DNA of 64,000 bases from Microvirga terrae (lineage in GTDB: Bacteria > Pseudomonadota > Alphaproteobacteria > Rhizobiales > Beijerinckiaceae): positions 3,594,001 through 3,658,000 of the forward strand of contig NZ_CP102845.1 in assembly GCF_013307435.2 (NCBI RefSeq), read 5' to 3'. Positions 43,588 through 53,270 of this stretch are shown here, in pieces (within the stretch, counting starts at the first letter, position 1; every line of letters begins with the position of its first letter). The notes under the pieces were generated by a model. It was not told where the DNA came from and did not search any database. It saw only the letters and a list, made by a program, of their open reading frames with translations. The translations under genes and the position numbers were made by a program.

Positions 43588-44022
43588 TTACCGCCCCCGG
43601 CGGGACGAGACCCTGACCTTCCGGCCCTTGGACTTCGCCGCTTTGGCCGGCCTCGCCGAAGCGATCTTCGTCCTCTCGCGGTTCGCACGCCCAACCTTGC
43701 GGCTCGGCGCGTCCCGGCCAGGCAGGACCGCGTCCGGCCGCCCGTCGGCGTCGTCGAGCACCCGCTGCGGCGGCAGCGGCGCGCTGCTGCGGGCCACCAC
43801 GGTGCTGCTGATGCACTGGGTCACGTAGGCCGCGCGCCGCTCCACGATGCGCCGGTAATCGTCGACCTGGATCTTGCGCTTGGGCACGATCCGGCTTCGC
43901 GCCTCGATGCGGCAGGACTCGCGCTTGGCGACGAGATCCTCGGCCACGAGATCCTCGCCCGCGCGGGCGGTGAAAGGAAGGGCGAGAAGGAACAGACACA
44001 ATCCACGGGCCGCAAGCTTCAC
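43588..44022 (-). CDS. Small secreted basic protein, function unknown
   Basis: A 144-residue protein with a signal peptide (about residues 1-21). The middle has two cysteines (ESCRIEA and TQCISS) about 36 residues apart around a charged helix VDDYRRIVERRA, and the C-terminal 50 residues are Arg/Lys/Ala-rich and low-complexity. A direct repeat, EDLVAEDLVAK, opens the mature part. It could bind nucleic acid or polyanionic polysaccharide. No family recognised. Confidence 0.65.
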   Translation of the reverse strand: MKLAARGLCLFLLALPFTARAGEDLVAEDLVAKRESCRIEARSRIVPKRKIQVDDYRRIVERRAAYVTQCISSTVVARSSAPLPPQRVLDDADGRPDAVLPGRDAPSRKVGRANRERTKIASARPAKAAKSKGRKVRVSSRRGR

Positions 44023-44205
44023 GACCGGACCTTTCGCAGGGGAAATATCGGGAGATGTGAGTGTCGGATATCAGCCGATCCTCAGCTTGGCGCCGCGACA
44101 AAATGGCTTGCTCAACAGAAAGGCGGGAACGTGCTTAACGCGCGCCGCGCCGCCGTTCGAGAGACCGGCCCGGATCGCCCGTCCCGCGGACCCGGCCGCG
44201 GGCCG

Positions 44206-44664
44206 TCAGGCCCCCTGATCGCGCTTGAGCAGGTCCTCGAGCGCCTTCTGCTCCTGCGCGTCGAGTGCGGCGGCGGGCCGCGGGCGGCGTTTCATGGCCG
44301 CGTAGGCCCCGATGCCGCCGAGGACCAGAACGAGCGCAGGCGTCAGCCAGAGCAGCAGGGTGTGCCCTCGGAACGTGGGCTTGAGCAGCACGAACTCGCC
44401 GTAGCGCTGCACCAGGAAGTCGCGCACCTGGGCGTCCGTGTCGCCCGCCACCAGGCGCTCTCGCACCAGGAGCCGCAGATCCTTGGCGAGCTGCGCGTCG
44501 GAATCGTCGATGGACTGGTTCTGGCAGACGAGGCAGCGCAAGCCCGCTGAAATGTCGCGCGCCCGCTTCTCCAGGGCCTGATCCTTCAGCACCTCGTCCG
44601 GCTGCACGGCGAGGACCGGACCGGCGAGCGCGAGAGCCGCGAGGAGAGCGAGCACGAAACGCAT
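44206..44664 (-). CDS. ccmH: Cytochrome c maturation protein CcmH (CycL)
   Basis: A 152-residue periplasmic thiol oxidoreductase that reduces apocytochrome c or binds it for heme attachment. The redox motif LRCLVCQNQ has C44 and C47, and a C-terminal membrane helix (about 106-126) anchors it. It follows ccmF by three bases. No ccmG gene is in the cluster, so this reductant partner must be encoded elsewhere. Confidence 0.95.
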   Translation of the reverse strand: MRFVLALLAALALAGPVLAVQPDEVLKDQALEKRARDISAGLRCLVCQNQSIDDSDAQLAKDLRLLVRERLVAGDTDAQVRDFLVQRYGEFVLLKPTFRGHTLLLWLTPALVLVLGGIGAYAAMKRRPRPAAALDAQEQKALEDLLKRDQGA

Positions 44665-44667
44665 GGC

Positions 44668-46647
44668 CTACTCCGCCGGGACCGCAGCCGGCGGCGCGAT
44701 CTTCGCACGCGCCGGAGCCCCGATGCGCAGCCGCCGGTCCGTCAGGGACAGCGCGCCGCCGGCCGCCATTACGAGGGAGCCAATCCAGATCAGCAGGACG
44801 AGCGGCTTGTGGTAGAGCCTCATGCCGATCGACCCGTCCGCCTGCACCTCGCCGATGCTGGCATAGACTTGACCGAGGCCCGTGGTCAGGATGCCGGCCT
44901 CCGTGGTCGGCATGCCGCGCGTCACGTAGAGCCGCTTCATGGTCTCGATCGTGCCGAGCTCCCGGCCCGCCCCCATGACCGTCAGGATGGCGACGTCCTC
45001 CCGGTAGTTCGCCTCGACGCGCGGAATGATGCGTTCGAGGCGCACCTCGTAATCGCCCGCCCTGAGCCGCTCGCCGACCCGCAGGCTGCCGATGGCTTCC
45101 ACGCCCCAGGCCGTCGCGGCGATGCCGATGACCGTCAGGCCGACGCCCGCATGCGCGATCGCCGTGCCCCAGGCGGAGCGCGGCAGGCCGGAGGCCTTGC
45201 GCCAGGCGACGGCAAGCGGCGTGCCCCGGGACCAGGACCGCGTGAGGATTTCGTTGAGGGAGCCGAGAACCAGGTAGACGCCGAGCCCGACCCCGAGCGG
45301 CGCGGCCACCGGCCCGCCGTGCTGGAGCGCGAACAGGGCGACTGTCGCCACCAGCGAGACGCCGAACACCGCATAAAGGCGCTGGGCCGTGCCGAGGAAG
45401 TTGCCGCGCTTCCAGGCCAGCGTCTGGCCGAGCGGCAGCAGCAGCAGCAGCGGCACGATCAGCGGCAGGAAGGTGAAGTTGAAGAACGGCGCCCCGACCG
45501 AGATCTTCTCGCCGGTCAGCACTTCGAGCGCGAGCGGGTAGAGCGTGCCGATGAACACGGTCGCGCAGGCGGTGGCGAGGAAGAGGTTGTTGAGGACGAG
45601 CGCGCCCTCCCGCGACACGGGCGCGAACAGGCCGCCCTGCCGGAGCATGGGCGCGCGCCAGGCGAAGAGCGCCAGCGAGCCGCCGATGAACAAGATCAGG
45701 ATCCCGAGGATGAACGTGCCGCGCTCCGGATCGACCGCGAAGGAATGCACCGAAGTGAGCACGCCCGAGCGGACCAGGAAGGTGCCGAGCAGCGACAGGG
45801 AGAAGGTCAGGATCGCGAGCAGGATGGTCCAGACCTTGAGCGCGTCGCGCTTCTCCATCACGACGGTGGAATGCAGGAGCGCGGTGCCGGCGAGCCACGG
45901 CATGAGCGAGGCATTCTCCACCGGGTCCCAGAACCACCAGCCGCCCCAGCCGAGTTCGTAATAGGCCCAGTACGACCCCATGGCGATGCCCAGCGTCAGG
46001 AACGCCCAGGCGCCGAGCGTCCAGGGACGCACGATCCTGGCCCAGACCGCATCGATGCGACCGTCGATCAGGGCCGCGCACGCGAACGCGAAGGAGATCG
46101 AGAAGCCCACATAGCCGATGTAGAGCAGCGGCGGATGAATCGCGAGGCCCGGATCCTGCAGCAGCGGGTTGAGATCCTGCCCCTCGGGGGCCGCCGGGAA
46201 GACGCGGGCGAACGGATTGGACGTGGTGAGGATGAACAGCAGGAACGCGATGGTGATCAGGGCCTGAACGGCGAGCGTGTTCGCCTGCAGCCGCATCGGG
46301 ACGTTTCGTGCAACCGCCACCACGGCGCCGAACAGGGACAGGATCAGCACCCAGAGCAGCATGGAGCCCTCATGGTTCCCCCACACGCCGGAGATCTTGT
46401 AGATCAGCGGCTTCGCCGAATGGGAGTTCTGGACCACGTTGAGCACCGAGAAGTCGGAGTTCACGTAGGCCAGGGTCAGGGCCAGGAACGAGAACGCGAT
46501 ACAGGCGAGCACGGCGAGCGCGCCCGCCGGCGCCACGGCCATGAGCACGGGATCGTTGGCGCGCGCGCCCCAGAGCGGCACGACGAACTGGATCAGGGAC
46601 AGCCCAAGCGCCAGCGCGAGTGCGAAATGTCCGGCCTCGACCAACAC
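44668..46647 (-). CDS. ccmF: Cytochrome c heme lyase subunit CcmF (CycK)
   Basis: A 659-residue multi-spanning membrane protein that transfers heme from CcmE to apocytochrome c. It has many hydrophobic helices and the tryptophan-rich WGGWWFWDPVENASLMPWL periplasmic loop, which binds heme, plus conserved His in flanking helices. It belongs to one operon ccmI-ccmE-ccmF-ccmH. Confidence 0.96.
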   Translation of the reverse strand: MLVEAGHFALALALGLSLIQFVVPLWGARANDPVLMAVAPAGALAVLACIAFSFLALTLAYVNSDFSVLNVVQNSHSAKPLIYKISGVWGNHEGSMLLWVLILSLFGAVVAVARNVPMRLQANTLAVQALITIAFLLFILTTSNPFARVFPAAPEGQDLNPLLQDPGLAIHPPLLYIGYVGFSISFAFACAALIDGRIDAVWARIVRPWTLGAWAFLTLGIAMGSYWAYYELGWGGWWFWDPVENASLMPWLAGTALLHSTVVMEKRDALKVWTILLAILTFSLSLLGTFLVRSGVLTSVHSFAVDPERGTFILGILILFIGGSLALFAWRAPMLRQGGLFAPVSREGALVLNNLFLATACATVFIGTLYPLALEVLTGEKISVGAPFFNFTFLPLIVPLLLLLPLGQTLAWKRGNFLGTAQRLYAVFGVSLVATVALFALQHGGPVAAPLGVGLGVYLVLGSLNEILTRSWSRGTPLAVAWRKASGLPRSAWGTAIAHAGVGLTVIGIAATAWGVEAIGSLRVGERLRAGDYEVRLERIIPRVEANYREDVAILTVMGAGRELGTIETMKRLYVTRGMPTTEAGILTTGLGQVYASIGEVQADGSIGMRLYHKPLVLLIWIGSLVMAAGGALSLTDRRLRIGAPARAKIAPPAAVPAE

Positions 46648-46675
46648 GAAGGCTCTCCCTTGCTACTGCGTCACG

Positions 46676-47134
46676 TTACTGCGTCTTGGGCGCGGCATTG
46701 GCCTCGCCCATCCAGTGCCCCTGCTTCTTCAGGGTATCGGCCACCTCGCGGGGCATGTAGTTCTCGTCGTGCTTGGCGAGCACGGAATCGGCCCGGAAGG
46801 CGCCTGGGCCGACGAGCACGCCCTCGGCCACGACGCCTTGTCCCTCGCGGAACAGGTCGGGCAGCAGGCCCTTGTAGCTCACCTGGATGGCCGCCTGCGC
46901 GTCCATGACCTCGAAGGTGATCTGCTGGTCGGAGCCGCGCTGCACGGAGCCCTCCTTGACGAGGCCGCCGAGGCGGATGCGCGTCCCGGGCTGCACGTTC
47001 TTCGCCTGGATGTCGGCCGGCGAATTGAAGAACACGATCGTGTCGTTCATGGCGTAGAGCACGAGGCCGAGCGCGATCGCCAGGACGCATCCTGCGACAC
47101 CGATGAGAGTGAGGCGGCGTTGTTTTCGCGTCAT
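46676..47134 (-). CDS. ccmE: Heme chaperone CcmE (CycJ)
   Basis: A 152-residue periplasmic heme carrier with one N-terminal membrane helix (about 9-28) and an OB-fold. The covalent heme ligand is H122 in [10 protein letters not shown], and the SPADI segment is present. Its ATG overlaps the ccmI stop as ATGA (47131-47134). Confidence 0.96.
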   Translation of the reverse strand: MTRKQRRLTLIGVAGCVLAIALGLVLYAMNDTIVFFNSPADIQAKNVQPGTRIRLGGLVKEGSVQRGSDQQITFEVMDAQAAIQVSYKGLLPDLFREGQGVVAEGVLVGPGAFRADSVLAKHDENYMPREVADTLKKQGHWMGEANAAPKTQ

Positions 47135-48222
47135 GGCTGAGCGTCGGTCAGTTTCAGTTCCTGGGCCATCGTGTCGATGGTCTTCAAGCCGGCGTTGTCC
47201 TGCGCCAGCGCCTCCCGGGCCCGTCGTGCGGCCGCCAGGGCTTTATCACGCTGGCCCAGGACCGTATAGGAGCGCATCAGTCGCGCCCATTCCTCGGCCG
47301 AGCCGCCTTGCGCCTCCAGGCGGCTCGCGAGGCCCGCCACCATGCCGGCGATCGCCTCCGGGCCGATCCGGTTGTCCGCCGCCTGGCCGGCCGGCGCGTC
47401 GAGGGATGCCAGTTCCTGCCTCACGGCCTCGACCCAGGGCGCGTCCGCGGGCGAGGATGCGAGCAGTTCCGCATAGGCGGCCTTGGCCTTCGCGGTCTGC
47501 CCGTCCTGCGCCGCCGCGCGGGCCAGGTAGAAGCGGGCCTTGGGCGAAGCCGCATCGAGCTTGACGGCCTGTTCGAAGGCCGCCTGGGCATCGGCCGACA
47601 CGAGCCCGTCCTTGGACATGACCAGGACCTCGCCGTAATTGGCGAACCGGTCGGCATCCGGCGGCAGGGAGCGGACCGCCGCCTCGTAGGCCTTCACGGC
47701 ATCGTCCATGCGGCCCATGCGGAGGTAGACCGGCGCGATGACCTCCCAGCCGCGGCCGTCCTGGGGGTTGTTCGCCAGATGGGTCTCGATCTGGGCCACC
47801 GCCTGCATGAGATCGACGTTGCCGGCCGGCTGGGCCGTTGCAGCCGTCGGTACCTGGGCGGGCGCCTGGGGCGACCCGTAGATTTCATAGGTGGCGAGCG
47901 CCAGGATCGGGATGATCGACAGGGCCAGGGTCGAGGCCGCCCGACGGCGGCGCAGGGCCGGCTCGCCGACCGCCGCCTGATCCTGGCCGTGCAGGCCGGT
48001 CGCCCGCAGGAGGCGCCGTCCGGCCTCGGCCTTGGCGGCGTCGGCCTCGCTCGGCATCAGCACGCCGCGCGCCTGATCCCGCTCGATCTCGGCGATCTGC
48101 TCGCGGTAGAACTGCGTGTCCGGATCCGCCTGCCGCGTGACGGCGTAATGACGCGACAGCGGCCAAAGCACCGCCATCACGGCCGCCGCCGTCATCGCCA
48201 GGAGAATGATCCAGATCACCAT
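47131..48222 (-). CDS. ccmI: Cytochrome c biogenesis protein CcmI (CycH)
   Basis: A 363-residue apocytochrome chaperone. Two N-terminal membrane helices (about 2-22 and about 95-115) surround a cytoplasmic loop with [12 protein letters not shown]. The C-terminal region has TPR-type repeats ([22 protein letters not shown] and similar) that bind the C-terminal part of apocytochrome c. First gene of the ccm operon. Confidence 0.93.
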   Translation of the reverse strand: MVIWIILLAMTAAAVMAVLWPLSRHYAVTRQADPDTQFYREQIAEIERDQARGVLMPSEADAAKAEAGRRLLRATGLHGQDQAAVGEPALRRRRAASTLALSIIPILALATYEIYGSPQAPAQVPTAATAQPAGNVDLMQAVAQIETHLANNPQDGRGWEVIAPVYLRMGRMDDAVKAYEAAVRSLPPDADRFANYGEVLVMSKDGLVSADAQAAFEQAVKLDAASPKARFYLARAAAQDGQTAKAKAAYAELLASSPADAPWVEAVRQELASLDAPAGQAADNRIGPEAIAGMVAGLASRLEAQGGSAEEWARLMRSYTVLGQRDKALAAARRAREALAQDNAGLKTIDTMAQELKLTDAQP

Positions 48223-48287
48223 AAAGTCCTATTTACTGCGTGTTCCCCTGAAGCACGACGGTGGCACGGTGTCACGCGTAAATGTCC

Positions 48288-49685
48288 TTAAGGCGCGCTC
48301 CTATCCCCTGGCAGTTCGAGGATGGCGCGCAGGCCCCCCATGGGCGACGCGTCGAGTCGGAGCGAGCCGCGGTAGAGCGCCGCCAGATCGCTGACGATCG
48401 AGAGCCCGAGGCCCGATCCGGGCTTGGTCTCGTCGAGACGGCGGCCGCGCTTGAGGACCTCCGCGCGGGCGGCCTCCGGCAGGCCCGGGCCGTCGTCGTC
48501 GATGAGCAGGCGGAAGCGGGGCCGGTCGTCCTCGCGCACGATCTCGACCGACACCTCGACCTTGCCGGCGGCCCATTTGGCCGCGTTGTCGATGAGATTG
48601 CCGGCCATCTCCTCCAGGTCCTGCCTCTCGCCGCGGAAGCGCAGGTCCGGCGGGACCGCCAGCGCCACCTCCAGGTCCTTGTCGCGGTAGATTTTCGCGA
48701 AGGTGCGCGCGAGGCCCGCGATGACGGGCTCGGCCTCGGTGAGCGTGCCGAGGGTTCCCGCGAGCGCCGCCGCGCGTGCCCGGTCGAGATAGTAATTGAC
48801 CTGGTCGCGCATGGTCGTGGCCTGCTCGCGGACCCGGGCGGCCACGTCGTCGGGTGCGTTCTCGGCCTCGTTCATGATGATGCTGAGCGGCGTCTTGAGC
48901 GCGTGGGCCAGATTGCCGACCTGCGTGCGGGCGCGCTCCAGGATCTCCCGGTTGGTGTCGAGCAGAAGGTTCAGCTCGCCTGCCAGCGGAGAGATGTCGC
49001 GCGGGTATTCGCCGACGATCCGCTCCGCCTCCCCGCGCCGGATCGCCCCGAGAGCGCTGCGCAGATTGGCGAGCGGCCGCAGGCCGAAGCGGATCTGCAG
49101 GAGCGTGGTGAAGCCGAGGCCGATGCCGAGGAGCGCGAAGGTGACGGTCAGGGCGAAGATGAAGTCCCGCACGGCCACGTCGATCTCGTCGGCCGGGCCG
49201 GCGACCCGGATGATGTAGCGTCCGTCCTCGCCGAGATCGATGTCGCGCTCGATGATGCGCAGGTTGCGCTCGTCCGGCGCCCGGCCGTAGCCGCGGCGGA
49301 TCTGGCCGAAGCGGTTGTCCCCGGTGGCGAGGCTCGGCAATTGCCCGCCGAACAGGGATTTCGACGAGCGGATCTCGCCCGCCGCCGCATTGGGCCGCGC
49401 CACCTGCCAGTACCAGCCCGACAGGGGCAGCTCGAACCGGGGATCGCCAATGGGGCCGAGATCCCGGTCCGGATCGCCCGGCCCGACGAGGTTGGACGCG
49501 AGCGTGTTGGCGTAGACGAGGAGCCGCTGGTCGAAGGCGCGTTCCGTGTTGTCGCGGTAGAGCGTCGACAGGATGAGCCCGGCGATCAGCAGGATCACGA
49601 AGCTCCAGAAGACGGACGAGACCGCGAGACGGACCGCGATGGGCCGGCCCGCAAACCGTTTGACGAGCGGCGACAGGCCGGTCAC
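48288..49685 (-). CDS. PhoQ/FeuQ-like sensor histidine kinase
   Basis: A 465-residue kinase with membrane helices at about 22-43 and 170-192, a periplasmic loop of about 125 residues, a HAMP region, the H-box GNLAHALKTPLSII (LxHxLKTP as in PhoQ-type kinases), N-box NLIDNAAKWA, and ATP motifs DDGPGLP and GSGLGLSIV. Start overlaps the regulator stop as ATGA. It is adjacent to the ccm operon, and a small PepSY-like secreted protein sits at the front of the same transcript, as in FeuN-FeuP-FeuQ loci. Confidence 0.88.
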   Translation of the reverse strand: MTGLSPLVKRFAGRPIAVRLAVSSVFWSFVILLIAGLILSTLYRDNTERAFDQRLLVYANTLASNLVGPGDPDRDLGPIGDPRFELPLSGWYWQVARPNAAAGEIRSSKSLFGGQLPSLATGDNRFGQIRRGYGRAPDERNLRIIERDIDLGEDGRYIIRVAGPADEIDVAVRDFIFALTVTFALLGIGLGFTTLLQIRFGLRPLANLRSALGAIRRGEAERIVGEYPRDISPLAGELNLLLDTNREILERARTQVGNLAHALKTPLSIIMNEAENAPDDVAARVREQATTMRDQVNYYLDRARAAALAGTLGTLTEAEPVIAGLARTFAKIYRDKDLEVALAVPPDLRFRGERQDLEEMAGNLIDNAAKWAAGKVEVSVEIVREDDRPRFRLLIDDDGPGLPEAARAEVLKRGRRLDETKPGSGLGLSIVSDLAALYRGSLRLDASPMGGLRAILELPGDRSAP

Positions 49686-50353
49686 GTCTTGGTCTGGCTC
49701 GCGTCGAGGAGATAGCCCAGTCCCCGCACCGTCTGGATGATGTCGACCCCGAGCTTCTTGCGCAGGCGGCCGATGAAGACCTCGATCGTGTTCGAATCCC
49801 GGTCGAAATCCTGATCGTAGAGATGCTCGGTCAGCTCGCCGCGCGAAACGATGCGGCCGGTATGGTGCATGAGGTAGGACAGGAGCCGGTACTCGTGCGA
49901 GGTGAGCTTCACCGGGTTGCCGTCGACGGCGACCCGGCCCGAGCGGGTGTCGAGCTTCACGGGCCCGCAGGCGATCTCGCTCGTGGCGTGGCCGGCGGAG
50001 CGGCGCAGCAGCGCGCGGACGCGGGCGAGAAGCTCCTCCATGTGGAAAGGCTTGGTCACGTAGTCGTCGGCGCCGGCGTCGAAGCCCTGGACCTTGTCGC
50101 TCCAGCGGTCGCGTGCGGTCAGGATGATCACCGGGGTCTTGTGCCCCTCGCGGCGCCAGGCGGTCAGGACCGACACCCCGTCCACCTTCGGCAGGCCGAG
50201 ATCGAGGATGATGGCGTCGTAGGGCTCGGTTTCGCCGAGGAACTGCCCTTCCTCGCCGTCCATGGCGGCATCCACCGCGTAGCCCGCCTGCTCAAGGGCG
50301 GTCACGATCTGCTGATTGAGGGTTCTGTCATCCTCGACAACGAGTAGGCGCAC
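49682..50353 (-). CDS. PhoP/FeuP-like response regulator
   Basis: A 223-residue OmpR-family regulator with VVEDD, phospho-acceptor Asp in ILDLGLPKVDG and Lys in TKPFHMEELL, followed by a winged-helix (KLTSHEYRLLSYLM, EVFIGRLRKKL, VRGLGYLL). The GTG at 50353 starts the receiver directly and has a GGAAG site; the upstream frame is not receiver-like. Resembles FeuP of rhizobia; the gene name is a judgement from memory of the family, not a search. Confidence 0.9.
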   Translation of the reverse strand: MRLLVVEDDRTLNQQIVTALEQAGYAVDAAMDGEEGQFLGETEPYDAIILDLGLPKVDGVSVLTAWRREGHKTPVIILTARDRWSDKVQGFDAGADDYVTKPFHMEELLARVRALLRRSAGHATSEIACGPVKLDTRSGRVAVDGNPVKLTSHEYRLLSYLMHHTGRIVSRGELTEHLYDQDFDRDSNTIEVFIGRLRKKLGVDIIQTVRGLGYLLDASQTKT

Positions 50354-50367
50354 GGTTCGAGCTTCCC

Positions 50368-50682
50368 TTAATGGACCGACTTCACGCGACCGGAGGGTCC
50401 GTCGATCGTCACCTGGACGATGCGACCGTCCTTTTGCAGGACCGAGATCACATAGACAAGGTCGTCGCTGTTGCGGCAGAGGCTGGCCCGGACCACGTCG
50501 GCGCCCGGGATCTGGCGCCGTGCCGTCATCACGGCGGATGCCGGAGCGACGACGCCCTTGGCCGCCACCGCCTCCTGCATCTCGCGGGGAGGCAGGCAGT
50601 TCTTGAGGGCCGCGGCCGCGCTCTGCGCCGACGCCGCCCCCCCCATGCCCCACAACGCTATCAACACCCAGACCAGACGCAT
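50368..50682 (-). CDS. Small secreted PepSY-like protein, candidate FeuN-type regulator
   Basis: A 104-residue exported protein (signal peptide to about residue 20). The C-terminal 55 residues have PepSY character: ARRQIPGADVVRASLC, LVYVISVLQKDGRIVQVTID and PSGRVKSV. Two cysteines (C29 and C68) may pair. It lies 14 bases upstream of the regulator gene, so it probably belongs to that operon. FeuN, a small periplasmic inhibitor of FeuQ, has the same position in rhizobia, so an analogous role is inferred. Confidence 0.7.
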   Translation of the reverse strand: MRLVWVLIALWGMGGAASAQSAAAALKNCLPPREMQEAVAAKGVVAPASAVMTARRQIPGADVVRASLCRNSDDLVYVISVLQKDGRIVQVTIDGPSGRVKSVH

Positions 50683-50776
50683 GAGACGACCATGCCTTTG
50701 CCGCACTGAACGAATTCTGAATGCGATCGGGCCGGCCTCCGTGCCGACGACCGGCCCCATCTCCCTGAAAATGCTT

Positions 50777-50986
50777 CTAATTCAGAATCTGTTTCGTGGC
50801 CAGGATCCGGAACATCGTCGAGGCGATGAAGCTCGCCGCCGCGACGAGCTGGACGAGCGTCTCCTCGAAGGCGCCGGTGGCCAGGGCCGACCCGTCGAAG
50901 CCGAGGAGCCCGAGGACGAGCGCCGCGAGGCCGACGAGGTTGGCCCAGACGGTGCGGCTGGCGAGAATGGTCTTGGTATCGAGCAT
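50777..50986 (-). CDS. Holin-like small membrane protein (GTA/phage)
   Basis: A 69-residue protein with two hydrophobic helices (about 14-30 and 44-61) joined by a short polar turn, a typical holin shape. It starts one base after the stop of the GH108 lysozyme gene. Holin plus endolysin would release GTA particles by lysis. A GC-rich inverted repeat lies downstream (about 50728-50758). Confidence 0.7.
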   Translation of the reverse strand: MLDTKTILASRTVWANLVGLAALVLGLLGFDGSALATGAFEETLVQLVAAASFIASTMFRILATKQILN

Positions 50987-50987
50987 G

Positions 50988-51536
50988 TCAGACGTTCCTT
51001 GAGGACGAGGGTGGAAGGGATGAGAGCCGGAGGGCCTCCCGCTCGACGGCTAGGACGCGCCGGCGCCAGCCGATGCCGAAGACCGGCCAGGCGGCGAGGC
51101 GTCCGAGCAAGCCGAGGCGCGCCTTCGTGAGGCGGCGGATCGTCTCCGGGATGTCGGCCGCGCGGGCCGCCTCGAGCGTGACCGGTCCGACGATGCCGTC
51201 GGCCGGGACGCCGAGGATCTCCTGCAGCATGCCGGCGGCCCGCGCGGGGCCGGAATTGACCGCGAGGTCGAACACCGCGAGATCGAGCCCGGGCGGCAGC
51301 TCGTCGGCCCGCACGGCGTTCCAGAACAGCCGCCGGTAGATGGCGACCGCCTCGCGGCGGGTGAGGCGCCGCACGTCGGCCGCGGAGGCCGGACGGCCGC
51401 GCGCCCGGGCGAGGGTCTCGCGGGTGATGCCGAACTTGGTCGCGCCGCCCGGATCGCGGGGATGCTGCACGAAGCCGCCTTCGTGCCGGAGCGTCTGTTC
51501 GACGGCGGTCTCGAAGCGTGACGAAGAACCAGTCAT
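50988..51536 (-). CDS. GH108-family lysozyme (phage-type endolysin)
   Basis: A 182-residue muramidase of the glycoside hydrolase 108 family. The catalytic Glu lies in TLRHEGGFVQHPRDPGGATKFGIT-type sequence near residue 18; the C-terminal peptidoglycan-binding part has ADGIVGPVTLEA. No signal peptide, so export needs the adjacent holin. The start at 51536 fits the GH108 length. Located at the tail end of the GTA cluster. Confidence 0.88.
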   Translation of the reverse strand: MTGSSSRFETAVEQTLRHEGGFVQHPRDPGGATKFGITRETLARARGRPASAADVRRLTRREAVAIYRRLFWNAVRADELPPGLDLAVFDLAVNSGPARAAGMLQEILGVPADGIVGPVTLEAARAADIPETIRRLTKARLGLLGRLAAWPVFGIGWRRRVLAVEREALRLSSLPPSSSRNV

Positions 51537-51546
51537 CCGCGTCTCC

Positions 51547-53082
51547 TCACAGTTCCGCCTGCAGGGCGAAGAAGGCCAGGTTACCCAGATAGAGGTTACC
51601 GACCGCGCCAACCGATCCGCTGAACGCGGTGCCGGCCTGCAGCCGAAGGACGAGGCCGGCCGCACCGGCCGCCGCCAGCGTCGTGACGGTCAGCGCTCCG
51701 GTGATCAGCGTCCAGGACGCGCCAGAATTGTTGTAGAAGCCGATCTGGTTGCCCGACGGGGCTCCGTTGAACCAGCCGGGCCCGCTGGTCGTCAGCACCG
51801 GGTCGGCCCGCATCGGCACCGGCAGGGTGCAGGGACAATCGATGACGTTGTTGCCGACGCGCTGCCCGAGGGCGCCGAGGATGGCAGGCGTTCCGCCGCT
51901 GGCGGCAAGGCGCTGGTAGTAGCGGCGGCAGCGCAGCTCCTCGATGTCGGCCGGCACGCCCGCCCAGGGCGTCGCCTGCGCGCCGAGCTCCAGCTTGACC
52001 CGCCTGAAGGAGCATGGGGCCGACGGCTGGAGCCGCACCGTGACGGGCCAGGTCTCGGACCCGTCGAGCGTGACGCTCGCCCAGCGCCGTCCGGGACCGG
52101 CCGGGATCGTGGCGGTCTTCGTCCCGACGGCGACCGGCAGAGGATCCGACGGATCCTCGACCGAGAGCGTCAGGGTCGCGCCGGCGAAGCTCGCCGCGCC
52201 GGTCTCGGCCGCCTGAGCGAAGTCGACCACCTGATCGAGCGCCCCGGACAGCGATACCGTGCCGTCCGCCGCGACGCCGAGGGTGCAGCCGCCCGGTCCG
52301 GCCTTCCAGCGGTCGAAGCCGTAGACGCCGGCGGCGAGCGCCCCGCCGGCGAACCGGCGCTGGTTCACCCGGAAGGCCGCGTTGATCAGGAGGTTCGCAC
52401 CCGGCACGTTCGCGAGGCCGCAGGGAAACGACGCGACGCCGGTCCGGCGGTCCACGAGCAGCGCGTCGCGCCACAGGGTTCCGTCGGCGGACACGCGGAT
52501 GCAGAAATCGTCGCTGCCGATCAGGCCGGTCTCCGCGCGCCCGCTGTATCCGCGCTGGTAGAGCTGCGACAGCACCCCGGCCTCCGTGCTCTTGTCGAGC
52601 ACGACGCGCAGATCGCCCGTGCCGCCCTCCTCGGCGGACAGCGCCGAGAACAACGCCGCGTTGAGCTTCGCCGACAGGCGGTTGGTCCCGTCGGCCGCCG
52701 TGCCGATCCCGAGCCGATCCAGATTGTCGAGCGCGTCCGGAACCGCCCCGACGGGAGTCCAGGCGGCGCCGTCGAACAGGACGAGCAGATCCTCGGCCTC
52801 CACATAGGCGCGCCATCCGGGGCGCGGCGTGAGGAAGCGCCAGCTCGCGAGGTCGAACAGCGCGACGGCGCCCTCATGGCCCGCGAAGGCGCCCGTGGCG
52901 CCCGCGCCGACGAGGAAGCGGTCGCCGTCCTCGGGCGAGGCCGGCGGCGCGGTGCGGCCGCGTTCCTTGACGGCGAGCTGCACGAGCGCGTCAAGCGATG
53001 CGAGCGCCTCGTTGTGGGTGACGTGCTTTTGCGCCTGCGCGGCAGCGAGCAGCGGCAGGGAGAGATGAGGCGTGGAGGACAT
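51547..53082 (-). CDS. DUF2793 domain, tail-fibre-like protein
   Basis: A 511-residue protein. The N-terminal about 110 residues are DUF2793: LPLLAAAQAQKHVTHNEAL, ASPEDGDRFLVG and GWRAYVEAEDLLVLFDG. The middle and C-terminal parts are beta-rich with Thr/Gly and a segment on CRRYYQRLAASGG that recalls phage tail-fibre or receptor-binding proteins. It follows the gp15 gene and may form a fibre of the GTA baseplate. Confidence 0.85.
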   Translation of the reverse strand: MSSTPHLSLPLLAAAQAQKHVTHNEALASLDALVQLAVKERGRTAPPASPEDGDRFLVGAGATGAFAGHEGAVALFDLASWRFLTPRPGWRAYVEAEDLLVLFDGAAWTPVGAVPDALDNLDRLGIGTAADGTNRLSAKLNAALFSALSAEEGGTGDLRVVLDKSTEAGVLSQLYQRGYSGRAETGLIGSDDFCIRVSADGTLWRDALLVDRRTGVASFPCGLANVPGANLLINAAFRVNQRRFAGGALAAGVYGFDRWKAGPGGCTLGVAADGTVSLSGALDQVVDFAQAAETGAASFAGATLTLSVEDPSDPLPVAVGTKTATIPAGPGRRWASVTLDGSETWPVTVRLQPSAPCSFRRVKLELGAQATPWAGVPADIEELRCRRYYQRLAASGGTPAILGALGQRVGNNVIDCPCTLPVPMRADPVLTTSGPGWFNGAPSGNQIGFYNNSGASWTLITGALTVTTLAAAGAAGLVLRLQAGTAFSGSVGAVGNLYLGNLAFFALQAEL

Positions 53083-53129
53083 GAGGTGATGGGCTCTGAT
53101 GGAGACAGGGAAATGGGGCCACCCGCCAC

Positions 53130-53218
53130 GTCATCACCGGCCTTGTGCCGGTGATCCCGATACGAAAAGCGCGGCGCTTCAAGCAATCGGGATGACCGGG
53201 ACAAGCCCGGCCATGACG
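53130..53218. repeat. Paired-hairpin intergenic repeat, copy 7
   Basis: The left arm is GTCATCACCGGCCTTGTGCC then GGTGATCCCG; the right arm is GGGATGACCGGGACAAGCCC then GGCCATGACG. It lies between DUF2793 and gp15 inside the GTA cluster. Confidence 0.85.
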
Positions 53219-53270
53219 GTGGAGGGTATCGTGCCCGGCGCGCCGGCGCGGCCGAAAAGCACGCGGTCGG

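Noticed and set aside
44809..46908. A 699-codon open frame opposite ccmF and ccmE
   Set aside because: It is a shadow of ccmF/ccmE: the product is Arg/Gly/Glu-rich low complexity, while the minus strand encodes complete membrane helices and the heme-binding loop.
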